Shown one piece after another: positions 1-7,330 of a DNA stretch of 9,300 nt. The DNA comes from Lachnospiraceae bacterium (GTDB taxonomy: Bacteria > Bacillota > Clostridia > Lachnospirales > Lachnospiraceae), in NCBI GenBank assembly GCA_014804225.1, contig JAAVAF010000022.1, positions 1 through 9,300 on the forward strand. The letters are read 5' to 3'. Below the pieces are notes generated by a model, which worked only from the letters and a program-made list of their open reading frames with translations, had not been told where the DNA came from and did no database searches. The position numbers and the translations under genes are program-made. Numbering within the stretch: position 1 is the stretch's first letter; every line of letters begins with the position of its first letter.

Positions 1-537
1 AAGAGAGTACGCGCCAAAGTGGATATTCCGCTTGTGTTTATGACTTATGTAAACCCAATTCATACATATGGAACAGAGCGGTTTGTGCAAAGGTGTGTGG
101 AATGTGGGATTGACGGCATGATTGTTCCCGATGTGCCTTTTGAGGAGCGGGAAGAAGTTAAGGGTGCCTGTGAGGCAGCAGGAATTGAGCTTGTGTCCAT
201 GATAGCGCCCACATCAAAAGAGCGTATCAGCATGATTGCAAAGGAGGCAAAGGGATTTCTCTACTGTGTTTCTTCGCTTGGTGTCACAGGAGTACGCAGT
301 AAAATTACAACAAATGTGAAGGAAATGGTGGAGCAGGTAAAGCAAGTATCGGATATTCCTTGTGCAATCGGCTTTGGAATCGCCACACCACAACAGGCAA
401 AGGAGATGGCAGCAGTATCGGATGGAGCGATTGTCGGAAGTGCGATCGTCAAAATGATAGCGCAGTATGGAAAAAACTGTATTCATCCAGTCTGTGAATA
501 CGTAAAAGAGATGAAGGCGGCAGTGGCCTCCGTATAG
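1..537 (+). CDS. trpA: Tryptophan synthase alpha subunit, 3' part (5' end outside window)
   Basis: TrpA cleaves indole-3-glycerol phosphate to indole and glyceraldehyde-3-phosphate in the cytoplasm and passes indole to TrpB. The frame is open from base 1, so the gene enters from the left; 178 residues are visible of a family usually about 255-270 long, so roughly 85 N-terminal residues, including the catalytic Glu and Asp of the family, are off the window. Visible family motifs, numbered from base 1: the VFMTYVNPI strand (residues 12-20), GIDGMIVPDVPFEE (36-49), the SLGVTG loop (92-97), and the phosphate-binding GFGI (124-127) and VGSAIV (145-150) segments. The stop is TAG at 535-537. A GTG at base 19 can be read as a start, but it is an internal valine. 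It is probably the last gene of a trp operon, since the next gene is unrelated and a hairpin with a T-run follows. Confidence 0.97.
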   Translation, partial: KRVRAKVDIPLVFMTYVNPIHTYGTERFVQRCVECGIDGMIVPDVPFEEREEVKGACEAAGIELVSMIAPTSKERISMIAKEAKGFLYCVSSLGVTGVRSKITTNVKEMVEQVKQVSDIPCAIGFGIATPQQAKEMAAVSDGAIVGSAIVKMIAQYGKNCIHPVCEYVKEMKAAVASV

Positions 538-549
538 GAAATGTTTTTC

Positions 550-577
550 TTGCACAAATAAAAAAAGGTGCTATAAT
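550..577 (+). promoter_or_regulatory. Strong sigma-A type promoter with extended -10
   Basis: The -35 box TTGCAC (550-555) and a perfect -10 TATAAT (572-577) are separated by 16 bases. The -10 is preceded by TGC (569-571), giving the extended -10 form TGNTATAAT. Transcription would start near 583-585. It lies 13 bases after the trpA stop and points toward trkA, but a strong terminator intervenes at 687-715, so its direct product may be a short RNA or an attenuated leader. The match is visible in the sequence; activity is inferred. Confidence 0.75.
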
Positions 578-629
578 CTTTATAAGATGTCGTAAAACTT
601 GGATTTGCGACATTTTATAAAGATTTTTT
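575..629 (+). terminator. 18-bp inverted repeat with T-run, likely trp operon terminator
   Basis: Left arm 575-592 and right arm 608-625 pair over 18 positions with only one G-T wobble, around a 15-base spacer; TTTT follows at 626-629, continuous with two arm Ts. RNA reading out of trpA would form a long, AU-rich hairpin with a U-tract, so a trp terminator is the simplest reading. The left arm overlaps the last three bases of the -10 box at 572-577 and the likely start site, so the repeat could instead be an operator. RNA starting from that promoter would lack the outer part of the left arm and keep only the inner ATGTCG/CGACAT stem. Confidence 0.6.
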
Positions 630-715
630 ATCCTATAGGAAATTGCGACAGCGTAAATCATTGAAACAAAAAGCGAAGCTTTTTGCAATCGAGTGCGCTG
701 GCACTCGATTTTTTT
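584..715 (+). promoter_or_regulatory. Candidate structured leader or small RNA upstream of trkA
   Basis: This is the approximately 130-base stretch that would be transcribed from the promoter at 550-577 up to the terminator at 687-715. It contains an ATGTCG/CGACAT stem (587-592 with 608-613), the perfect 10-base palindrome TCCTATAGGA (631-640), and a stem of eight pairs with a GAA loop (667-674 with 678-685). A competing pairing is possible between 602-609 and 652-659 (eight pairs, one G-U), exclusive of the first stem. It holds no open reading frame of useful size; an ATG at 587 stops after two codons. I do not recognise a known riboswitch family, and in particular see none of the conserved sequence of the c-di-AMP (ydaO) riboswitch often found before K+ transport genes. 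It could be a free small RNA or an attenuated leader. Confidence 0.4.
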
Positions 716-720
716 ATTTT
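687..720 (+). terminator. Strong intrinsic terminator upstream of trkA
   Basis: A perfect 10-bp stem (687-696 with 701-710) closes a GCTG tetraloop and is followed by TTTTT, an A and TTTT. This is a textbook rho-independent terminator on the + strand. It sits 69 bases before the trkA start and 102 bases after the expected transcription start of the promoter at 550-577. It therefore either ends a short RNA or acts as the terminator of a leader that must be bypassed to express trkA. Confidence 0.85.
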
Positions 721-788
721 GTATACGGAAAATAAAGGCAGCGTTGTGACGAGAAACGGCGCTGTTTTTGAGAGAGGAATAGACAGAT

Positions 789-2147
789 ATGAAAATTATC
801 ATAGCAGGCGACGGAAAAGTTGGTTCCACACTAGCAAAGCAGCTTTCTGCCGAGGGGTATGATTTGACATTGATTGATGCGAAATCAAAAGTGCTTGAAA
901 TGAGTGAGGAGCGTTATGATATTATGGCGGTACAGGGAAACTGTGCCGAGATGGAAGTGCTTGACAATGCCAAGGTTAAGGAAGCAGACTTATTGATTGC
1001 GGTCACAAATGCGGATGAGGTCAATCTTTTGTGTTGTATGATTGCACATGGAATGAATTCGAAAATACATACGATTGCGCGTGTACGCAATCCGGAATAC
1101 ACCAAACAGGTGTACGAGATGCGCGGATTGTTCGGCATTTCCATGATGATTAATCCAGAGGGACGCGCAGCGACGGAAATCGGGCGGTTGATTAAATATC
1201 CCGGCTTTTTAAAGCGTGATACTTTTGCAAAAGGCAGGGTTGAAATCGTGGAATTGCGCGTGGAGAGTGGATCAAAGCTGTGCGATTTGACGCTGAATGA
1301 TTTGGGAAGTGTGATTAAGTGCAGCATCTTGGTCTGTGCCGTTTTGCGTGACGGAAAAGCGATTGCACCAAACGGACACTTTACATTGAAGGAAAATGAC
1401 AGGATTTTTGTGACGGCATCACCGACAAATCTCACAATGCTGCTAAAAAACCTTGGAATTATCACGCACAAGGCAAAGCGCGTGATGATATGCGGCGGCG
1501 GCAGAATCAGTTATTATCTTGCACAGGCATTATTAAGCAGCGGGATTTCCGTAGTGATTATCGAGCACGATATGGACAAATGCAAACAACTTGCGACAGC
1601 GCTGCCGGAAGCTGACATTATAAATGGTGACGCAAGCAACGAGTTTCTGCTTGACCAAGAGGGGATTGCAAAGTGCGATGTGCTTGTGACGCTTACCGGT
1701 GTGGACGAGATGAATACCGTGATTTCCCTCTATGCAAACAGCTGTGGTGTGCCGCAGATTATCACAAAGATTGCCCGCATTGAAAATAGTACGCTTTTGA
1801 ATTCGCTTCCGATTGGAAGTGTAATCAGTCCGAAACAGCTTTGCAGTAATGCAATCGTAAGGTATGTCAGGGCACTTCGCAATCAGGCGGGGGCGGCGCG
1901 TGCGATTCATTATATTGCGGACGGACAAGCGGAGGCAATTGAGTTTCTGGTAGACGAAAATACGCTGCACTGCGGGGAACCCCTAAAGCAGCTTCACATT
2001 AAGAAAAATGTGCTTGTGGTGTCAATTACAAGCGGTGTGAAGCAGACGATACCAAACGGTGATTCGATGTTTCATAAGGGCGACACCGTAATCATTGTGA
2101 CAAGCGCAAAACAGGTGATTTATAGTCTAAACGACATTTTTGAATAA
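789..2147 (+). CDS. trkA: Trk K+ uptake system, NAD-binding regulatory subunit TrkA
   Basis: This is the peripheral cytoplasmic subunit that assembles under the TrkH channel and gates K+ uptake in response to nucleotide binding. The 452 residues have the full duplicated layout of TrkA: a Rossmann RCK_N domain (about 1-135, GDGKVG at 7-12, acidic D30 at the end of strand 2), RCK_C (about 148-215), a second RCK_N (about 230-350, GGGRIS at 236-241) and a second RCK_C (about 372-440). The second glycine motif has Ser where the last Gly is usual. The ATG at 789 has AGAGGAA upstream at a spacing of about nine bases and gives the canonical MKIIIAG start. trkH begins 32 bases after the stop, so the two form an operon. 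I see no convincing own promoter in 716-788; expression may depend on read-through of the terminator at 687-715. RCK_C domains of Firmicute K+ proteins can bind c-di-AMP; nothing visible here proves it. Confidence 0.95.
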   Translation: MKIIIAGDGKVGSTLAKQLSAEGYDLTLIDAKSKVLEMSEERYDIMAVQGNCAEMEVLDNAKVKEADLLIAVTNADEVNLLCCMIAHGMNSKIHTIARVRNPEYTKQVYEMRGLFGISMMINPEGRAATEIGRLIKYPGFLKRDTFAKGRVEIVELRVESGSKLCDLTLNDLGSVIKCSILVCAVLRDGKAIAPNGHFTLKENDRIFVTASPTNLTMLLKNLGIITHKAKRVMICGGGRISYYLAQALLSSGISVVIIEHDMDKCKQLATALPEADIINGDASNEFLLDQEGIAKCDVLVTLTGVDEMNTVISLYANSCGVPQIITKIARIENSTLLNSLPIGSVISPKQLCSNAIVRYVRALRNQAGAARAIHYIADGQAEAIEFLVDENTLHCGEPLKQLHIKKNVLVVSITSGVKQTIPNGDSMFHKGDTVIIVTSAKQVIYSLNDIFE

Positions 2148-2179
2148 AATACGGCATCAATATAGATAAGGATACGACA

Positions 2180-3634
2180 ATGAACTATAAAATGATGGGG
2201 AAATTTATAGGCAGAATTTTGCTGGTGGAAGCTGTTTTTATGGTGCCAGCGCTGCTGATCAGCATTTTTCGGAATGAAATAGAGAGTATCATCGGATTTG
2301 TTTCCGGTATGATAATTATTTTGCTGTTGGCGGGGCTTTTGTTGTGGCTGTGCGGCAATTCATCAAAATCTTTTTATGCAAGGGAAGGACTTGTGTGTGT
2401 TGGCATCAGCTGGATTGTAATCAGCCTTTTGGGGTGTCTGCCGTTTGTGATATCAGGTGCGATTCCAAATTTTGTGGACGCGCTTTTTGAAACGATTTCC
2501 GGTTTTACTACGACGGGGGCAACCATTTTAAGTGAAATCGAAGAATTGCCGTATGGCATGATTTATTGGCGCAGTTTTACGCATTGGATTGGCGGTATGG
2601 GCGTACTGGTGTTTGTGCTTGCAATAAGCTCCAGCGGTGACAGCAAAAGCGGCTTTACGATGCACCTTTTGAGAGCGGAGAGCCCGGGACCCAAGGTGGG
2701 AAAGCTTGTGCCGAAAATGAAAACGACGGCAGAAATTTTATATTCGATTTATATTATCCTTACCATCATCAATGTCATATTTTTGCTGATTGGAAAAATG
2801 CCGCTATTTGATGCGGTTTGCACGGCATTCGGAACGGCGGGGACCGGTGGTTTTGGCATTAAAAACGACAGTATGGCAAGCTATAGTCCGTATATTCAGA
2901 ATGTATGTACGATTTTTATGCTTTTGTTTGGCGTTAATTTCAGTTGTTTCTATATGCTTTTAATTAAACAGGTAAAAAGCGTGTGGAAGGATGAAGAGCT
3001 GCGTTTCTACCTTGGAACTGTTTTTGCAAGTATTGTTTTGATTGCATGGAATGTGAGAGGACTTTACGGAACGTTAGAGGAAGCAATCAGACACGCAGCG
3101 TTTCAGGTGGCTAGCATTGTGACAACGACAGGCTTTGCCACAACGGATTTTGATTTGTGGCCGTCGCTTTCGAAGATGATTCTTTTGATGCTGATGCTTG
3201 TGGGTGCGTGCGCGGGAAGTACGGGAGGCGGTTTTAAGTTTGGCAGGCTTCTTTTGATTTTAAAGACCATTAAGCGAAATGTGCAGCAGGTGCTCAAACC
3301 GCAGAAAGTACAGGTGGTGCGGGTAAACGGCCGCTCTGTCGATGAGAAAATTTTGGAAAACACCAATGCATATCTTGCGATTTATGTGATTATAATTGTG
3401 GTAAGTTGTATTTTAATAGCAGTAGATGAATTTTCCATTACGACAAACATTTCCGCGGTAATTGCCTGCTTTAACAATGTGGGACCGGGATTTGACGCAG
3501 TGGGAGCAACGTGCAATTTTGGCAGTTTTGGGTATTTTTCTAAATTTGTGCTGATGCTTGATATGCTTGCGGGAAGATTGGAGATATTCCCGATTTTTAT
3601 CCTGTTTTTGCGCGATACGTGGAAACATCGATAG
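2180..3634 (+). CDS. trkH: Trk K+ uptake system, membrane subunit TrkH
   Basis: This is the K+-translocating integral membrane subunit, working with the TrkA encoded just upstream. The 484 residues match the usual length and show the four pore-loop repeats of the SKT (Trk/Ktr/HKT) superfamily: TTTGAT (110-115), TAGTGGF (219-225), TTTGF (315-319) and NNVGPGF (432-438), each with the selectivity-filter Gly. The glycine-rich AGSTGGGFK segment (345-353) corresponds to the intramembrane gating loop in the third repeat. Hydrophobic helices run throughout, beginning around 10-30 and 35-58, and the C-terminal GRLEIFP (465-471) is typical. The start ATG has AAGGA at 2168-2172, seven bases upstream. 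Two extra N-terminal helices before the first pore loop favour TrkH over the shorter KtrB. No terminator hairpin follows; the apt promoter begins five bases after the stop, so read-through into apt is possible. Confidence 0.95.
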   Translation: MNYKMMGKFIGRILLVEAVFMVPALLISIFRNEIESIIGFVSGMIIILLLAGLLLWLCGNSSKSFYAREGLVCVGISWIVISLLGCLPFVISGAIPNFVDALFETISGFTTTGATILSEIEELPYGMIYWRSFTHWIGGMGVLVFVLAISSSGDSKSGFTMHLLRAESPGPKVGKLVPKMKTTAEILYSIYIILTIINVIFLLIGKMPLFDAVCTAFGTAGTGGFGIKNDSMASYSPYIQNVCTIFMLLFGVNFSCFYMLLIKQVKSVWKDEELRFYLGTVFASIVLIAWNVRGLYGTLEEAIRHAAFQVASIVTTTGFATTDFDLWPSLSKMILLMLMLVGACAGSTGGGFKFGRLLLILKTIKRNVQQVLKPQKVQVVRVNGRSVDEKILENTNAYLAIYVIIIVVSCILIAVDEFSITTNISAVIACFNNVGPGFDAVGATCNFGSFGYFSKFVLMLDMLAGRLEIFPIFILFLRDTWKHR

Positions 3635-3638
3635 ATAT

Positions 3639-3667
3639 TTGACTTATCCACAAAATAAGATTATACT
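3639..3667 (+). promoter_or_regulatory. Sigma-A type promoter for apt-rel
   Basis: TTGACT (3639-3644) and TATACT (3662-3667) are separated by 17 bases, each one mismatch from consensus with ideal spacing. The expected start is near 3674, giving a leader of about 45 bases before the apt ATG at 3719. It begins directly after the trkH stop. This gives the purine salvage and (p)ppGpp genes their own promoter, separate from trkAH. Confidence 0.8.
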
Positions 3668-3718
3668 GATAATACTTGATGCAGCCAAATAGATTGTAAA
3701 GAATAGGAGCGGTACAAT

Positions 3719-4243
3719 ATGAAGAAATTGGAAGAATACGTAAGAAGTATTCCTGATTTTCCGGAACCGGGAATTATATTTCGCGATGTGACAAGCGTTT
3801 TGCAAGATGCGGACGGACTAAAGCTTGCAATCGATTCGATGCAGGATTTGGTGAAAGATTTGGAGTATGATGTTGTAGCGGGAGCAGAGTCGAGAGGTTT
3901 TATTTTTGGAACGCCGATTGCTTACAACAATCATAAGCCGTTTGTATTAATTAGAAAAAAGGGAAAGCTTCCTTCTGAAACGGTATCGGTAGACTATGAT
4001 TTGGAATATGGAAAAGCAACGATTGAAATGCACAAGGATTCTATTCAGCCAGGACAAAAAGTGCTCGTTGTGGATGACCTGATTGCGACAGGCGGGACCA
4101 CGGAGGCGATGATAAAACTGATTGAGTCCCTTGGCGGAGTAGTAGTCGGCGTTGTTGTTTTGATGGAGCTTGCCGGTCTTAAGGGGCGTGACAAGCTTGC
4201 AGGCTACAGACTGGATTCAGCGATAACTTATGAAGGGAAATAG
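3719..4243 (+). CDS. apt: Adenine phosphoribosyltransferase
   Basis: This cytoplasmic purine-salvage enzyme converts adenine plus PRPP to AMP and pyrophosphate. The 174 residues are the normal size of bacterial Apt. The type I phosphoribosyltransferase PRPP loop is intact as VLVVDDLIATGGT (115-127), with the paired Asp at 119-120; the AGAESRGFIFG segment (54-64) and the RKKGKLP loop (79-85) are characteristic of Apt rather than Xpt or Hpt. The ATG at 3719 has AGGAG at 3705-3709, nine bases upstream, and gives the standard N-terminus ending in IPDFPEPGIIFRD. It has its own promoter at 3639-3667, and rel starts 20 bases downstream, so the two are almost surely cotranscribed. In many Firmicutes the order is recJ-apt-relA; recJ is not upstream here, trkH is. 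Confidence 0.97.
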   Translation: MKKLEEYVRSIPDFPEPGIIFRDVTSVLQDADGLKLAIDSMQDLVKDLEYDVVAGAESRGFIFGTPIAYNNHKPFVLIRKKGKLPSETVSVDYDLEYGKATIEMHKDSIQPGQKVLVVDDLIATGGTTEAMIKLIESLGGVVVGVVVLMELAGLKGRDKLAGYRLDSAITYEGK

Positions 4244-4263
4244 AATTGGTTTGGTGATGTAAA

Positions 4264-6621
4264 GTGACAGAGGAAAAAAAGTTGAAGGCGGGTTCGTATG
4301 AGGATTCCCTGATTATAAACGGAAGTAAATCGAAACCTCGCTGGACAGACGAGCGAAGAATTGAATACATCAAGGAATTTCAGAGTCCCGATACGCTCTA
4401 TCAGGGGCTTATTCGCCGTATGCAAAAATATCACCCTTCCGATGATATCTCGATGATTGATAAGGCTTATGCGACAGCCTGTGAGGCACATAAGGATCAG
4501 GTGAGAAAGTCGGGCGAACCGTATATTGTACATCCGCTTTGTGTTGCGATTATCCTTGCGGATTTGGAGCTTGATAAAGAAACCATTATTGCGGGAATCT
4601 TGCATGATGTGATTGAGGATACCATCATGACGGAGGAGGAGTTAAGAGAGCAGTTTGGTTCAGATGTGGAGCTCTTGGTGGATGGAGTGACAAAGCTTGA
4701 ACAGCTGCAGTATACAGGAGATGCTGCGCCTGACCGTACAACAAGCCGTGAGGAGCTACAGGCGGAGAATTTGCGCAAGATGTTTCTTGCGATGGCAAAA
4801 GATATCCGCGTTATTTTGATTAAATTGGCAGACCGTCTTCACAATATGCGTACGTTAAAGTATAAGTCACCTGAGAGCCAGAAACGAATTGCAAGAGAAA
4901 CACTTGATATTTATTCGCCGCTTGCAGAGCGGCTTGGTATTTCGAAAATTAAGATTGAGCTTGACGACCTTTCGCTCAAATATCTTGAGCCGGAGGCATA
5001 TTATGATTTGGTGGAAAAAATTGCACTCAGAAAAGATGCACGTGAAAAATATGTGCAGGATTTAGTGGACGAAGTTACGGAGCATATCACCAAGGCGGGC
5101 ATTGAGGCGCAGATTGACGGGCGTGTAAAGCACTTTTTCAGCATCTATAAAAAGATGAAGAACCAGAATAAAACGATTGATCAGATTTATGATTTGTTTG
5201 CGGTGCGCATTATCGTCGATTCCGTGAAGGACTGTTATGCGGCGCTTGGTGTTATTCATGAGATGTATAAGCCGATGCCTGGGCGGTTTAAGGACTTTAT
5301 TGCGATGCCGAAGACAAATATGTATCAGTCGCTTCATACGACGCTTATCGGAAGTACGGGTACGCCGTTTGAGATACAAATTAGAACATATGAAATGCAT
5401 AGGGTAGCGGAGTATGGTATTGCTGCACATTGGAAGTATAAAGAGGAGAGCGACGGAAAAATTTCGCAGGGTGGCGAGGAAGAAAAGCTTGCATGGTTAA
5501 GCCAGATTTTGGAATGGCAGCAGGATACTTCGGATAATAAAGAGTTTGTTAAGCTGTTAAAGAGCGATCTGGATTTGTTTTCGGATCATGTTTATTGCTT
5601 TACACCGTCGGGCGATGTGAAAAATCTTCCGGCAGATTCGACACCGATTGATTTTGCGTATAGTATTCACAGTGCGGTAGGCAATAAGATGATCGGTGCG
5701 CGGGTAAACGGGAAGCTTGTTACCATTGATTATAAAATTTGCAACGGCGACTGCATCGAAATCATTACTTCGCAGAACTCAAAGGGACCAAGCCGTGACT
5801 GGCTGAACATTGTAAAATCTTCTCAGGCAAAAAATAAGATTAATCAATGGTTTAAAAATGAGTTTAAGGAAGAGAATGTCACAAGAGGCCGCGACTTGCT
5901 GGCAGCTTATTGCAAATCAAAGAATTTGAATCAGCAGGAGCTTCTGGTACCGGAATATCAGGAAGAAGTCATGCACAAGTACGGATTTAATGACTGGGAT
6001 GCGTTGCTTGCGGCAGTCGGTCACGGTGCGCTCAAAGAGGGTCAGGTGATCAACCGGATACAGGAAATCCATGCTAAGGAATGCAAAAAGAAGATTACAG
6101 ATACCGAGATTCTGGCTTCGATTCAGGAAAGTGGCACAAACAAGGTCATGCGTCCTAAGGGAAAGGGCGGTATTACCGTAAAAGGAATTCATGATGTGGC
6201 AGTGCGCTTTTCGCGTTGCTGTGCACCGGTTCCGGGCGATGAAATTGTCGGATTTGTCACAAGAGGACGCGGCGTTTCCATACACAGAACGGATTGTGTC
6301 AATATTATCTGTCTGTCCGAGATCGAGCGTGCAAGGCTGATTAGTGCGGAATGGCAGAAGGAAACGGATGGCGAGGGCGGCAAGTACCTCACGGAAATTG
6401 TAATTTACGCGCATAACAGAAGCGGCCTGATTGCGGATATTTCCAAAACGCTGATGGAGAAAAATATTGATGTGATTTCCATGAATACAAGAACGAGTAA
6501 ACAGGGAATTGCGACGTTGGCGATGTCTTTTGAAATTGGCGGACGCGATGAGCTTCGGACGATTATAGAAAAACTGAAAATGATTGATAATGTGATTGAT
6601 ATAGAGAGGACAACCGGATAA
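4264..6621 (+). CDS. relA: Bifunctional (p)ppGpp synthetase/hydrolase (Rel/RSH)
   Basis: This long RSH protein makes (p)ppGpp from ATP and GTP/GDP during amino acid starvation on the ribosome, and hydrolyses it otherwise. Domains by residue: HD hydrolase (about 60-210) with H90, H114-D115, E118-D119 and D190 in LADRLHN, all present, so hydrolysis should be intact; synthetase (about 270-395) with D310, RFKD at 341-344 (the RxKD form of bifunctional enzymes, not the EhDD of monofunctional RelA), Y354, H358 and E370 in FEIQIRT; TGS (about 440-500); RIS/zinc-finger region with C652, C653, H674, C678; ACT (about 709-782). Length is 785, about 50 longer than Bacillus Rel, because of a charged N-terminal extension. 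The GTG at 4264 is the first possible start (an in-frame TGA lies at 4255-4257) and is preceded by GGTGAT at 4253-4258, matching the 3' part of the Shine-Dalgarno complement. The 20-base gap from apt indicates one operon. Confidence 0.97.
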   Translation: MTEEKKLKAGSYEDSLIINGSKSKPRWTDERRIEYIKEFQSPDTLYQGLIRRMQKYHPSDDISMIDKAYATACEAHKDQVRKSGEPYIVHPLCVAIILADLELDKETIIAGILHDVIEDTIMTEEELREQFGSDVELLVDGVTKLEQLQYTGDAAPDRTTSREELQAENLRKMFLAMAKDIRVILIKLADRLHNMRTLKYKSPESQKRIARETLDIYSPLAERLGISKIKIELDDLSLKYLEPEAYYDLVEKIALRKDAREKYVQDLVDEVTEHITKAGIEAQIDGRVKHFFSIYKKMKNQNKTIDQIYDLFAVRIIVDSVKDCYAALGVIHEMYKPMPGRFKDFIAMPKTNMYQSLHTTLIGSTGTPFEIQIRTYEMHRVAEYGIAAHWKYKEESDGKISQGGEEEKLAWLSQILEWQQDTSDNKEFVKLLKSDLDLFSDHVYCFTPSGDVKNLPADSTPIDFAYSIHSAVGNKMIGARVNGKLVTIDYKICNGDCIEIITSQNSKGPSRDWLNIVKSSQAKNKINQWFKNEFKEENVTRGRDLLAAYCKSKNLNQQELLVPEYQEEVMHKYGFNDWDALLAAVGHGALKEGQVINRIQEIHAKECKKKITDTEILASIQESGTNKVMRPKGKGGITVKGIHDVAVRFSRCCAPVPGDEIVGFVTRGRGVSIHRTDCVNIICLSEIERARLISAEWQKETDGEGGKYLTEIVIYAHNRSGLIADISKTLMEKNIDVISMNTRTSKQGIATLAMSFEIGGRDELRTIIEKLKMIDNVIDIERTTG

Positions 6622-6654
6622 TTTGCGGGTTATGAGAGGAGCACAGTTATTGAA

Positions 6655-7290
6655 ATGGCGGATTTAAAGGTAAAAAGAAGGGTGCTTGGCGCTTGTCAGA
6701 CAAATTGTTATTATGTGTATAGAGAGGGTGCGGACGAGATTGTTATTATCGATCCGGGCGACAACGGTGATGTGGTGTTTTCCGATGCAAAGAGCTTAGG
6801 GTTTGAAAAAATTGCGGGTATTCTACTGACACATGGACATGGAGATCATACGGGTGGTGTGCTGGAGCTCAAACGTCTTAGCGGTGCGAAGGTGTATGCG
6901 TATGAGGACGAGGCAGAGATTCTAAAAGATCCCGAGAAGAATGTTTCGGAGTGGTTTGGAAAAGGATATGGTTTTGAAGCAGACGTGTATCTGCGCGATA
7001 AGCAGACGCTTACAATGGCGGGTGTGGAATTTGAAGTGCTTCACACGCCCGGACACACAAAGGGTGGTTGCTGTTTTTATGTGAAGGAAGATTTAACGCT
7101 GTTTTGCGGGGACACGATTTTTAACGGCTCTGTGGGAAGAACAGATTTGTATTCAGGCTCTATGCGTGCGCTTGGGGATTCGATTCGGGAACGGATTATG
7201 ACGCTGCCGGATGATGTGAAGCTCTACTCGGGGCACGGTGATGCGACGACGGTAGGATATGAGAGAAAGTACAATCCATGCCTAGGATAG
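6655..7290 (+). CDS. Metallo-beta-lactamase-fold hydrolase, glyoxalase II-like
   Basis: This is a cytoplasmic metal-dependent hydrolase of the MBL fold, in the small YqgX/glyoxalase II-like group; the true substrate is unknown. The binuclear metal site is complete: THGHGDH (59-65; H60, H62, D64, H65), HTPGH (130-134; H134), CGDT (151-154; D153) and SGHGD (192-196; H194). The GRTDL segment (161-165) and the C-terminal GYERKYNP are typical of this group. There is no signal peptide. At 211 residues it lacks the C-terminal helical substrate domain of true glyoxalase II. It lies 33 bases after rel. AGGAG at 6637-6641 is 13 bases before the ATG, slightly long; an in-frame ATT at 6649 would be better spaced but is a very rare start, and a TTG at 6650 is out of frame and soon stops. 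The last five codons overlap the left arm of a terminator. Confidence 0.9.
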   Translation: MADLKVKRRVLGACQTNCYYVYREGADEIVIIDPGDNGDVVFSDAKSLGFEKIAGILLTHGHGDHTGGVLELKRLSGAKVYAYEDEAEILKDPEKNVSEWFGKGYGFEADVYLRDKQTLTMAGVEFEVLHTPGHTKGGCCFYVKEDLTLFCGDTIFNGSVGRTDLYSGSMRALGDSIRERIMTLPDDVKLYSGHGDATTVGYERKYNPCLG

Positions 7291-7330
7291 GCATGGATTT
7301 ATCCATGTCTGGGATAGGCATGGATTTTTT
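7273..7330 (+). terminator. Tandemly duplicated intrinsic terminator
   Basis: Two 27-base copies lie head to tail at 7274-7300 and 7301-7327, identical at 25 of 27 positions. The first folds as a perfect 10-bp stem (7273-7282 with 7290-7299) with a 7-base loop; the second as a 9-bp stem (7301-7309 with 7317-7325) with one G-U pair, followed by a run of six Ts in all (7325-7330). The first left arm lies inside the coding sequence of the upstream hydrolase, whose stop is at 7288-7290. The second copy carries the real T-tract, so it is the functional terminator; the first may be a duplicate, or a backup pairing through left arm 1 with right arm 2. Confidence 0.85.

Noticed and set aside
584..715. 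Known riboswitch such as ydaO (c-di-AMP), M-box or T-box before trkA
   Set aside because: None of the conserved core sequences of these families that I know (for example the T-box AGGGTGGNACCGCG) is present; the stretch is too AU-rich and short for ydaO.
755..775. GCAGCG...CGCTGT inverted repeat (about 739-771) just before trkA as a terminator or attenuator
   Set aside because: Only five to six pairs around a loop of 16 or more bases; too weak, though it could add to leader folding.
914..1471. 185-codon minus-strand reading frame inside trkA, and similar long antisense frames in rel and hemZ
   Set aside because: They lie wholly inside confident genes, show no recognisable domain and are Ser/Arg/Cys-rich as expected of shadow frames.
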